Source: Chengkuizengella sediminis
Lineage (GTDB): Bacteria; Bacillota; Bacilli; Paenibacillales; KCTC-33759
Direction: 5' to 3'
Length of the DNA stretch: 64,000 bases
Assembly (NCBI RefSeq): GCF_010078385.1
Contig: NZ_SIJC01000002.1
Location: forward strand, 62,001-126,000
Part shown: one piece after another, positions 17,419-24,160 of the stretch
Position numbering within the stretch: the first letter of the stretch is position 1
How the letters are laid out: each line of letters begins with the position of its first letter
Notes under the pieces: generated by a model
Seen by the model: only the letters and a program-made list of their open reading frames with translations
What the model was told of the DNA's origin: nothing
Database searches by the model: none
Program-made: the position numbers and the translations under genes

Positions 17419-19395
17419 TTACTCTATATGCTCTCCCTTATTAAGTATTAGATAAGAATAAGTAAAATATAACCCTCCCACGTACATAATAAGAGCAACA
17501 AAAGCAGGGGTAAGATGGACAACATCCACATATCCAATCATAAAGTGTGTCCCAATAGCTAACGTAAACCCAGGTATTCCCGCTATGAGTAACATCACCC
17601 ATAACCACTTGGCACCTTGTTTAAATCCCCACAAAGAAATCATCAATAATAAAATACCTTCAGTTAACAACGCCCCTCCAAAACCTGCTCGATCATGTGC
17701 AATTAATGGAATGATTTTATCATTTACTTGATTTAATAATTCTGGAGGTAAACATAAGTATTTTAAATCTTCTTTCACGAATACAGATGTCATACCAATC
17801 ATAGAAATCGAAATGCCTGCAATAATAAAAGCAACACTTAAAGAAATAAATAGGAGTTGTCCCCATTGGTTTTTTTTCCAAGCTCGTGAATTTGTAAGAT
17901 TAGAGCAAGCATCAACATTTGTGATTTTATTTTTATCTTTTAGACCTAATAAATAGAAAGGAAGTAAAATCAACCAAAAAAGAGCATGAAGTTTATCAAA
18001 GTATCCATAACCTAAGAAAAGAAAAAAACTTAAAAATCCGAACATGCCTGCTGTAATAATCGCCTTCCTAGCCCAGTGAACACCATTTTTAATTAAATAG
18101 AAGCTCAAACCTCCATATAAAATACTTGATGATATCATTGTACCTGCTAAAGTAATCCGATCATGTGCCATAAAAAAAATGAGTCTTTCACTAAATAGAA
18201 GTGTTAGTTGCTCTTTAGACATGCCTAAAAATTGTTCATCATAGGATAGGACAACCTGCGTTAAACCAAGATAAAGTGCAATGATCCCACCCAATAATAT
18301 ACCAAGGGAAAATAACGAAAATCCGACCCAACTTACATTTTTTGATGAATGTATTTGATTTTTAGGGTATTCATTTTGAATAGGTTGATCATCATGATTT
18401 TGATTCTGATTATCATATACAATCGCTTCATTGATCCTTTTAGGTAATCCTGGACCTGAAAAAACCAATCCGCTTTGAATTTGTAAAAAATCTGCTCCAG
18501 CATAAAGAAACTCGAGTGCATCAATCGGTTCATAAATTCCCCCAGAGGCTATAATTTTAAAATTTGGAGGTGTGTTGGCATGCAGAAACTTTACCATCTC
18601 TATGTTAGTGTCCTTAACTTCTTTATCAACTTTATATTTCCCATCCCCTAAGGAGACAGCCTCATCTACAATGAAGCCTTGAATACCCACATGAATGGCA
18701 TTGTTTATTAAAGATATTAAGGTATGTGTACTCATTTGTGGATCCACAGGTAAAAGAATTGGAGAATTCGTTTGACTTAATATTTCTTTAAACTTATTGA
18801 TCTCGTTCAAGGAAGCATAGAACTCATTTCGTAAATTCTCTCTTAGATCTATAACAAAATATGCGGCAAATGAGGACAATGAATTTACTAATGCGGATAA
18901 TTCAGTGATTGCTTCCTCAATTGAAACATCTTTAGCATGTGAAATACGGACTCCAAAAGGGGTTTTTAAAGGCTGCATATTGTTTAAGCGAGAGAGAGAT
19001 TTTGATAGTCCTATATTTTCATACATGGAAGAGTATTTAATGGATTCTTTTTTTCGATCACGAGTCATTCCATCATAGGTTGATTCAGACTGTAAAGTAA
19101 CTGGTCCCAACTCTATATAGCCAAAACCCAAGTTTGATAATGCTTCAGTCCCAATCAATTCTGGGTCTAGTCTTCCACTAAGACCAATTGGGGATGAAAT
19201 GGATGAACCGAGAAGATCTCTTCTTAATGAAATGGAAGGGGTCATGTGGCCCATAAATTCGATGATTTTACCACCTATTCCAAAAGGGATTGTAGCTAAT
19301 TTATTCATGGATTTTAAAGTAATGTTTCTAGAATCTTCGGGTGAAAGCTGAAATAAGAGGGGTTTGAAAATAGTTTGATATGACCAATCTGGCAT
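17419..19395 (-). CDS. DHODH-like TIM barrel fused to a polytopic membrane domain
   Basis: A 658-residue two-part protein. Residues 1-325 resemble class 2 dihydroorotate dehydrogenase: an N-terminal YQTIFKPLLFQLSPEDSRNI helix region, SPIGLSGRLDPELIG and a well-kept C-terminal FMN-phosphate region (ASGGIYEPIDALEFLYAGAD, QIQSGLVFSGPGL). The substrate and catalytic motifs are altered: the usual LDKNGE is LDPELI and the SSPNT and NTT segments are absent. Residues 350-658 form about eight membrane helices in two repeats, each starting with an AHDR motif (FMAHDRITLAG and LIAHDRAGFGG). It is probably not the pyrimidine-pathway enzyme. The role is unknown; a flavin-binding membrane sensor or reductase partner is possible. 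Confidence 0.8.
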   Translation of the reverse strand: MPDWSYQTIFKPLLFQLSPEDSRNITLKSMNKLATIPFGIGGKIIEFMGHMTPSISLRRDLLGSSISSPIGLSGRLDPELIGTEALSNLGFGYIELGPVTLQSESTYDGMTRDRKKESIKYSSMYENIGLSKSLSRLNNMQPLKTPFGVRISHAKDVSIEEAITELSALVNSLSSFAAYFVIDLRENLRNEFYASLNEINKFKEILSQTNSPILLPVDPQMSTHTLISLINNAIHVGIQGFIVDEAVSLGDGKYKVDKEVKDTNIEMVKFLHANTPPNFKIIASGGIYEPIDALEFLYAGADFLQIQSGLVFSGPGLPKRINEAIVYDNQNQNHDDQPIQNEYPKNQIHSSKNVSWVGFSLFSLGILLGGIIALYLGLTQVVLSYDEQFLGMSKEQLTLLFSERLIFFMAHDRITLAGTMISSSILYGGLSFYLIKNGVHWARKAIITAGMFGFLSFFLFLGYGYFDKLHALFWLILLPFYLLGLKDKNKITNVDACSNLTNSRAWKKNQWGQLLFISLSVAFIIAGISISMIGMTSVFVKEDLKYLCLPPELLNQVNDKIIPLIAHDRAGFGGALLTEGILLLMISLWGFKQGAKWLWVMLLIAGIPGFTLAIGTHFMIGYVDVVHLTPAFVALIMYVGGLYFTYSYLILNKGEHIE

Positions 19396-19468
19396 GATGT
19401 TTCATCCTTTCCCCTTCACTATTGAATAGATTTTGACTTCATTATAAATGGTTTATTTGTTTTTGATT

Positions 19469-19489
19469 AGTTCTAAATTTCATAGTACT
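19469..19489. promoter_or_regulatory. Dyad motif, copy 1
   Basis: AGTTCTA, 7-nt spacer, TAGTACT: a near-perfect inverted repeat. A 24-bp block around it recurs with one base change at 22198-22221. This copy lies 74 bp upstream of the DHODH-like gene and 153 bp before the old-yellow-enzyme gene. It is a likely repressor site shared by a small regulon. Confidence 0.55.
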
Positions 19490-19559
19490 TAACGAGTTGA
19501 AGGTGGACAAAATAATATGATTTTAGTAAAAGTTTAATTAATATCAAAAAGAAAGTTGG

Positions 19560-19588
19560 TTGACAATAGTTAGTATTAGTAATAAAAT
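19560..19588 (+). promoter_or_regulatory. Promoter of old-yellow-enzyme gene
   Basis: TTGACA at 19560, a 17-bp spacer and TAAAAT at 19583. ATAGTTA (19566) and TAACTAT (19591) form an inverted repeat flanking the -10 box, a possible operator. The start codon is 54 bp downstream. Confidence 0.65.
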
Positions 19589-19641
19589 GGTAACTATAAA
19601 CTGAAATAAAAAAAATTACATTTTTCGGAGGTAAAGCTTAA

Positions 19642-20736
19642 ATGAATGAATCTTTATTTAATAAAGGAATATTAGGTAAAATAGAAGTATCAAATCGATT
19701 TGGTGTTGCACCTATGACAAGAACAAGTGCAACTGATGAAGGATTAGTTACAGATAGAATGGAAAATTATTATTCTCGTTATGCTGAAGGAAAGTTTGGA
19801 TTTATTATTGTTGAAGGAACTTATACAGATCGTGAATACAGCCAAGGTTACTTTAATCAACCTGGGATTACAACGGGTGAACAACTAAACGCATGGAAAA
19901 AGCTAGTCGATACGGTTCATGCTAAAGGATCAAAAATTATTGTTCAGTTGATGCATGCTGGAGCACAAGCAGTAGGAAATCCTTTTATAAAAGAAACGAT
20001 TGCTCCTTCTGAGGTAAAACCTAAAAATATTGAAACTACACCAAAGGAAGCAACAAAACAAGATTTACTAGAAATCAAGAAATACTTTGTTGAAGCGGCA
20101 AAACGTGCAGAGGTAGCTGGTTTTGACGGTGTTGAAATTCATGGAGCAAATGGATATCTCTTAGATGAGTTTTTACTTGACTATGCAAACTTAAGAACAG
20201 ATGAATATGGGGGGGATACCCAGAAGCGTGTAAAGTACTTAACTGAGATTATTGAGGCAGTACGAGAAAGTGTTGCTAATGATTTTACTGTAGGGATTCG
20301 TATTTCTCAAAATAACTTGATGGATCAATTTTCTCATCAATGGGCTAATGGTGAAAAAGACGCAGAAGTGATTTTTAGCAGCTTGAAAGAAGCAGGGGCT
20401 GATTTCATTCATACAACAGCTTATGATGCATGGAAACCTGCTTTTGGTGAAAATACATTATCCTTAGCAGCAGCGGCGAAAAAATTTGGAAATTTAACAG
20501 TAGTTGCAAATGGAAATATGCAAGAGATAGATCAAGCTGAAGAAATGATTCAAAAAGGTGAAGCTGATTTCATTACCATTGGAAAAATGGCGCTCGCAAA
20601 TCCTGATTTACCATTAAAAGTAAAAAGAAATGAAGAATTGATACCTTTTGATCCAGAAAAATTCATGGTGGTAACAGAGCAAAATGCAATGCCTGATATG
20701 ACAATTAAAGATCATGAAGTGAACATGATGAAGTGA
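19642..20736 (+). CDS. NADH:flavin oxidoreductase, old yellow enzyme family
   Basis: A 364-residue FMN TIM-barrel reductase. FGVAPMTRTSA (FMN contact), IVQLMHAGAQA, FDGVEIHGANGYLLDEFL with the His-x-x-Asn substrate-binding pair, NLRTDEYGG and VVANGNMQ are all canonical. Such enzymes reduce alpha,beta-unsaturated carbonyls, nitro compounds or quinones with NAD(P)H in the cytosol. A CGGAGG site precedes ATG 19642. The gene stands alone between a good promoter and a terminator. Its proximity to the mhqR block fits electrophile detoxification. The physiological substrate is unknown. Confidence 0.92.
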   Translation: MNESLFNKGILGKIEVSNRFGVAPMTRTSATDEGLVTDRMENYYSRYAEGKFGFIIVEGTYTDREYSQGYFNQPGITTGEQLNAWKKLVDTVHAKGSKIIVQLMHAGAQAVGNPFIKETIAPSEVKPKNIETTPKEATKQDLLEIKKYFVEAAKRAEVAGFDGVEIHGANGYLLDEFLLDYANLRTDEYGGDTQKRVKYLTEIIEAVRESVANDFTVGIRISQNNLMDQFSHQWANGEKDAEVIFSSLKEAGADFIHTTAYDAWKPAFGENTLSLAAAAKKFGNLTVVANGNMQEIDQAEEMIQKGEADFITIGKMALANPDLPLKVKRNEELIPFDPEKFMVVTEQNAMPDMTIKDHEVNMMK

Positions 20737-20763
20737 AACATTAAAGTGTAAGAAAGATGACAT

Positions 20764-20803
20764 AGAGCTTATCAATGAGGTTTTGGTAAGCTCTTTTCAT
20801 TTT
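20764..20803 (+). terminator. Terminator after old-yellow-enzyme gene
   Basis: A 12-bp stem AGAGCTTATCAA / TTGGTAAGCTCT with one wobble, then TTTTCATTTT. It also lies just past the 3' end of the convergent epimerase gene. Confidence 0.82.
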
Positions 20804-20811
20804 AGGTTTTG

Positions 20812-21726
20812 CTATTCATGGATAATTTCATGTAAAGCTTTTTCTAAATTTTCATATTTAAAAGAAAATCCGTTATTCAAGAAACGCTTAGGAACACATT
20901 TACGACCAGTTAGTGCAAGTTCTGGAGCTGTTTTCATCACAAAAAATGAGCCGAATTTCACAATAGGAGTTGGAACATTTGGACTCCATCCTTTTCCAAG
21001 AACTTTTCTAACGGTTTCCATAAAACTTTTGTTTGTAACAGGATTGGGTCCAGTAGCATTGTATACTCCAGAATATTGATTATTATCAATAGCATGTAAG
21101 AACATTTCATTTAAATCATCAATATGAATCCAGCTTATATATTGTTTACCAGTACCTATGGTTCCACCAAGGTTTAATTTTGCTAATTTCAAAAGAGGTT
21201 CTAATGCACCACCTTCTTTTCCAAGGGCGAATCCAATGCGTAAACATAATTGACGAGTTTTTTCATGATTAAATTCAAAAAAAACTTCTTCCCATTTCTC
21301 ACAAACCTCAACTGAAAATCCAGTACCATGAGCTCCGTTTTCATCACATTCGTCTATTGTATCTCCATAAATGGCTAAAGAAGCAGCTTGAATGAATACT
21401 TCGGGTGGATTACTGCAGTTTTTTATGCTTTCATGTAGTATTTTTACAGAATTAATTCGAGAAGATAATATATTTTCTTTATTTTTTTTAGTGTAAATAC
21501 AGTTCACACTTTTCCCAGTGAAATTGATAATTGCGTAACTTCCTTCTATTTCTTTTTGCCAATCTCCTAGAGTTTGACCATCCCAATGAACATATCTAAT
21601 ATGATTTTTAGTTGATGAAGGCTGTCTAGTTAAAATAACAACTTCATAACCTAGTTTAACTAAATAGTTAGCTAGTGAAGTACCTAAAAATCCAGAGCCA
21701 CCAGGCATTATTATTTTACGACTCAT
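20812..21726 (-). CDS. TIGR01777-family SDR epimerase
   Basis: A 304-residue NAD(P)-binding Rossmann protein of the YfcH/SULA type: MPGGSGFLGTSLANYL (dinucleotide loop), YAIINFTGKSVN, IQAASLAIYG, SWIHIDDLNEMFLHAI and a C-terminal DUF1731-like region. The function in bacteria is uncertain (nucleotide-sugar epimerase fold; some members are tied to cell division). ATG 21726 is preferred over GTG 21735 because AAGGGGTGAG precedes it. It lies 20 bp downstream of the DCC gene, so they form an operon. A second paralogue is at 47500-48417. Confidence 0.88.
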   Translation of the reverse strand: MSRKIIMPGGSGFLGTSLANYLVKLGYEVVILTRQPSSTKNHIRYVHWDGQTLGDWQKEIEGSYAIINFTGKSVNCIYTKKNKENILSSRINSVKILHESIKNCSNPPEVFIQAASLAIYGDTIDECDENGAHGTGFSVEVCEKWEEVFFEFNHEKTRQLCLRIGFALGKEGGALEPLLKLAKLNLGGTIGTGKQYISWIHIDDLNEMFLHAIDNNQYSGVYNATGPNPVTNKSFMETVRKVLGKGWSPNVPTPIVKFGSFFVMKTAPELALTGRKCVPKRFLNNGFSFKYENLEKALHEIIHE

Positions 21727-21746
21727 CAATCTCACCCCTTATGCAA

Positions 21747-22148
21747 CTAGTCTAGAAATTTTTCTCTATGTTCCTTACTTGGAATCATACATTGCTCACT
21801 TTTGCCAAACCACCGATATCTATTTTTTGCAATCCAATCATAAACAACATCCCTTATCGATTTTGGTATAATGATGAAAGCATAGAGTACAGGCCATAAG
21901 TTTTTTAATAATAAACATAAACGAAGTGCTGCAGTTGATTTAGTATAAGCTCTGTCCCCTTGAATAAGGACAATCGTACTGATTTCTTTTGTGTTTAAGT
22001 TATACTGCTTAAGGAACTTTTGTCCAGTACCGGATTGTAATGAAGCAAATTTGATGTTTCCTTTTAAATCTCTTGAGAGAATAAATTGAACAACACCATT
22101 ACATAAATTGCAGACACCGTCAAAGAGTAAAATAGATGGTTTATTCAT
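21747..22148 (-). CDS. DCC-family thiol-disulfide oxidoreductase-like protein (DUF393)
   Basis: A 133-residue protein with the DUF393 hallmark ILLFDGVCNLCNGVVQF (CNLC motif near residue 13) and downstream KFASLQSGTGQ and TAALRLCLLLKNL. The DCC family is thioredoxin-fold and probably transfers disulfides. Start ATG 22148 has an AAGGAG site; the longer frame to 22265 would overrun the divergent gene. It is the first gene of a two-gene minus-strand operon with the epimerase. Confidence 0.88.
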   Translation of the reverse strand: MNKPSILLFDGVCNLCNGVVQFILSRDLKGNIKFASLQSGTGQKFLKQYNLNTKEISTIVLIQGDRAYTKSTAALRLCLLLKNLWPVLYAFIIIPKSIRDVVYDWIAKNRYRWFGKSEQCMIPSKEHREKFLD

Positions 22149-22199
22149 TGTAATTAGCTCCTTACTGTTTAAGTATACCTTGACGTATAGATTTTCGTT

Positions 22200-22220
22200 A
22201 GTTCTAAATTTTATAGTACT
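22200..22220. promoter_or_regulatory. Dyad motif, copy 2
   Basis: AGTTCTA, 7-nt spacer, TAGTACT, with the same flanks as 19469-19489. It sits in the 92-bp gap between divergent genes (the DCC operon leftward and the DLH-like hydrolase rightward). It could control both. Confidence 0.6.
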
Positions 22221-22240
22221 TTGGAATAGGAGACTTTCAC

Positions 22241-22840
22241 ATGTATACTCGTTTTTCAAATTCAAATGAAGTCGTTATTTTACTTCATGAAATATACGGA
22301 ATAAATAAACATATGATTGATACAGCAGATTTGATAGAAGAGTTAGGAATTGATGTCATTATTCCCAACCTGCTCAACCATGAAAAAGTTTATAACTATG
22401 ATGAAGAACATGAAGCCTATCAAAACTTTAAAATGAATGTTGGTTTTGAAAAAAGTACTGCTAAAGTGAAAAAGTTAATCAGTGAGTATTCAGAAAAATA
22501 TGGTAAAATGTCATTAGTTGGATATAGTGTGGGGGCAACAATTGCATGGTTATGTAGTGAAAGTCACCTGTGTGATAGGGTAGTTTGTTATTACGGCTCT
22601 CGCATCAGAGAAAATTTGAACATAAAACCACAAATACCAACCTTGTTATTTTTACCTGAAAAAGAAAAATCATTTCTTGTAGATGATCTTTACAATAAGC
22701 TTACTCAAAAACAAAGTGAACACAATGAAGTACATACTTATAAAGCGAATCATGGTTTCGCAGACCCATACTCAAAATATTATAACAAAGAAGCTTATAA
22801 ACGTTCATTTCATCAAATGGTTAATTTTTTAAGGGTTTGA
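22241..22840 (+). CDS. Dienelactone-hydrolase-like alpha/beta hydrolase
   Basis: A 199-residue cytosolic hydrolase of the DLH group: VVILLHEIYGINKHMIDTAD at the N-terminus, nucleophile elbow GYSVGATIAW with Ser in place of the Cys of true dienelactone hydrolases, and the C-terminal NHGFADPYS with the catalytic His. The acid residue is probably in the LLFLPEKEKSFLVDD segment. A TAGGAG site lies upstream. The shared dyad at 22200 lies 21 bp before the start. Substrate unknown. Confidence 0.82.
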   Translation: MYTRFSNSNEVVILLHEIYGINKHMIDTADLIEELGIDVIIPNLLNHEKVYNYDEEHEAYQNFKMNVGFEKSTAKVKKLISEYSEKYGKMSLVGYSVGATIAWLCSESHLCDRVVCYYGSRIRENLNIKPQIPTLLFLPEKEKSFLVDDLYNKLTQKQSEHNEVHTYKANHGFADPYSKYYNKEAYKRSFHQMVNFLRV

Positions 22841-22864
22841 ATTTATTTAAAAAGGAGAATTAAA

Positions 22865-23347
22865 ATGACTTTTGAATTAATACCTATGACAGCAGTTCAC
22901 TATGAAAAATTTACTTCACATAGTATAAATCATTTTGCTAATCAAAAAGTTAAAGCGGGTACATGGCTACAAGAGGATGCATTGAATAAATCAAAAGAGA
23001 CTTATGAGCATTTATTGCCTCAAGGATTAAATACAAATTTACATTATTTACTCTCTATCGTAAATGAAGGGCAAACGATAGGATGGTTATGGTATTTTTT
23101 TGATGATTCAAAGTTACAAAAAGAAGCTTTTATCTATGATTTTTATATATATGAAGAACATCAAGGGAGAGGTTTTGGAAAATCATCACTTTCAGCATTA
23201 GATATGCTAGCAAGAGATAAGGGAATAAAAAAGATCTCACTTCATGTTTTTGCTCATAATAAACGTGCAAAGCAACTATATGAAAAGATGGGTTTCGAAG
23301 CTACAGATATTAGCATGTCAAAAGTACTAGAAACTACTATTCTATAG
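22865..23347 (+). CDS. GNAT acetyltransferase, copy A
   Basis: A 160-residue GNAT. Core fold from about residue 55: IGWLWYFFDDSKLQKEAFIY, acetyl-CoA loop EEHQGRGFGKSSLSALD and ISLHVFAHNKRAKQLYEKMG. An AAAGGAG site sits before the ATG. The N-terminal part (HSINHFANQKVKAGTW) is shared with the next gene and typical of a Bacillus GNAT subgroup of unknown substrate. It follows the DLH-like gene by 24 bp and may be in the same transcript. Confidence 0.87.
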   Translation: MTFELIPMTAVHYEKFTSHSINHFANQKVKAGTWLQEDALNKSKETYEHLLPQGLNTNLHYLLSIVNEGQTIGWLWYFFDDSKLQKEAFIYDFYIYEEHQGRGFGKSSLSALDMLARDKGIKKISLHVFAHNKRAKQLYEKMGFEATDISMSKVLETTIL

Positions 23348-23434
23348 AAGGATTCGTAGATTATTACTCAAATCATTATAACATCGAAACTAGCTTTAAC
23401 AAATATTTTGATGTTGAAAAAGGGAGAATGTTAA

Positions 23435-23902
23435 ATGGCCATCATGTTAAAGCCAATGTCTGAAGAGATTTATAAAAAGTTTACTTCAAACATAATAATT
23501 GACTATGCAGAAGACAAAGTAGAAGCAGGTACATGGTTAGAGGAGGAAGCATTAGAGAAATCAAAGGAAGATTTTGAGCGGTCATTACCTCAAGGAAGGC
23601 ATACGAAACAACATTTTTTACTTTCTATTGTAAATGAAGAGCTGACGATAGGATGGTTATGGTATTTTTTTGATGATTCAAAGTTACAAAAAGAAGCTTT
23701 TATTTACGAATTTTACATATATGAAGAACAAAGAGGAAAGGGATATGGAATAGAATCACTCACAGCATTGGACAAGTTGGTAAGAGAAAAAGGAATTGAA
23801 AAGATTTCTCTCCATGTATTTGCGCATAACGAACGTGCAATACACCTTTATAAAAAAATGAATTATGAACCTACGGCTATTAGCATGTCTAAAAAACTGT
23901 AA
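23435..23902 (+). CDS. GNAT acetyltransferase, copy B
   Basis: A 155-residue tandem paralogue of the preceding gene. A stretch of about 50 bases coding GWLWYFFDDSKLQKEAF is essentially identical at DNA level, and the acetyl-CoA loop is EEQRGKGYGIESLTALD. Recent tandem duplication followed by divergence, mainly in the N-terminal substrate part. Start at ATG 23435 after GGGAG; ATG 23444 is also possible. Confidence 0.86.
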   Translation: MAIMLKPMSEEIYKKFTSNIIIDYAEDKVEAGTWLEEEALEKSKEDFERSLPQGRHTKQHFLLSIVNEELTIGWLWYFFDDSKLQKEAFIYEFYIYEEQRGKGYGIESLTALDKLVREKGIEKISLHVFAHNERAIHLYKKMNYEPTAISMSKKL

Positions 23903-24003
23903 GTAAAATTAGAAGATAAACTTGGTCTTTATTATGCAAACAGTAACAGCTCAAAACGTTGCGATGTATGAGTGATTTCTTAAAGTTTTTAATAATTAAA
24001 TTT

Positions 24004-24037
24004 AAGCAGCTAACATGACTTTGTTGGCTGCTTTTTT
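24004..24037 (+). terminator. Terminator after GNAT pair
   Basis: Stem AAGCAGCTAACA / TGTTGGCTGCTT with one wobble and a T6 run. Confidence 0.85.
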
Positions 24038-24057
24038 GGAATATGCAAATGTTTACA

Positions 24058-24086
24058 TTGAAAACGATACCAACAAGTGTTACTAT
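24058..24086 (+). promoter_or_regulatory. GH30 gene promoter with overlapping cre-like box
   Basis: TTGAAA at 24058-24063, a 17-bp spacer and TACTAT at 24081-24086. TGAAAACGATACCA at 24059-24072 matches 13 of 14 positions of the CcpA cre consensus and covers the -35 box. Confidence 0.6.
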
Positions 24087-24102
24087 GTTCTATATTTACT
24101 CT

Positions 24103-24116
24103 TTTAAACGATAACA
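24103..24116 (+). promoter_or_regulatory. Second cre-like box
   Basis: TTTAAACGATAACA matches 13 of 14 cre positions and lies just downstream of the probable transcription start, a typical repressing position for CcpA. Confidence 0.55.
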
Positions 24117-24160
24117 TTAGACAAGCTGAACAGTTACTATGAAAAAGGGAGAGGACTAAC

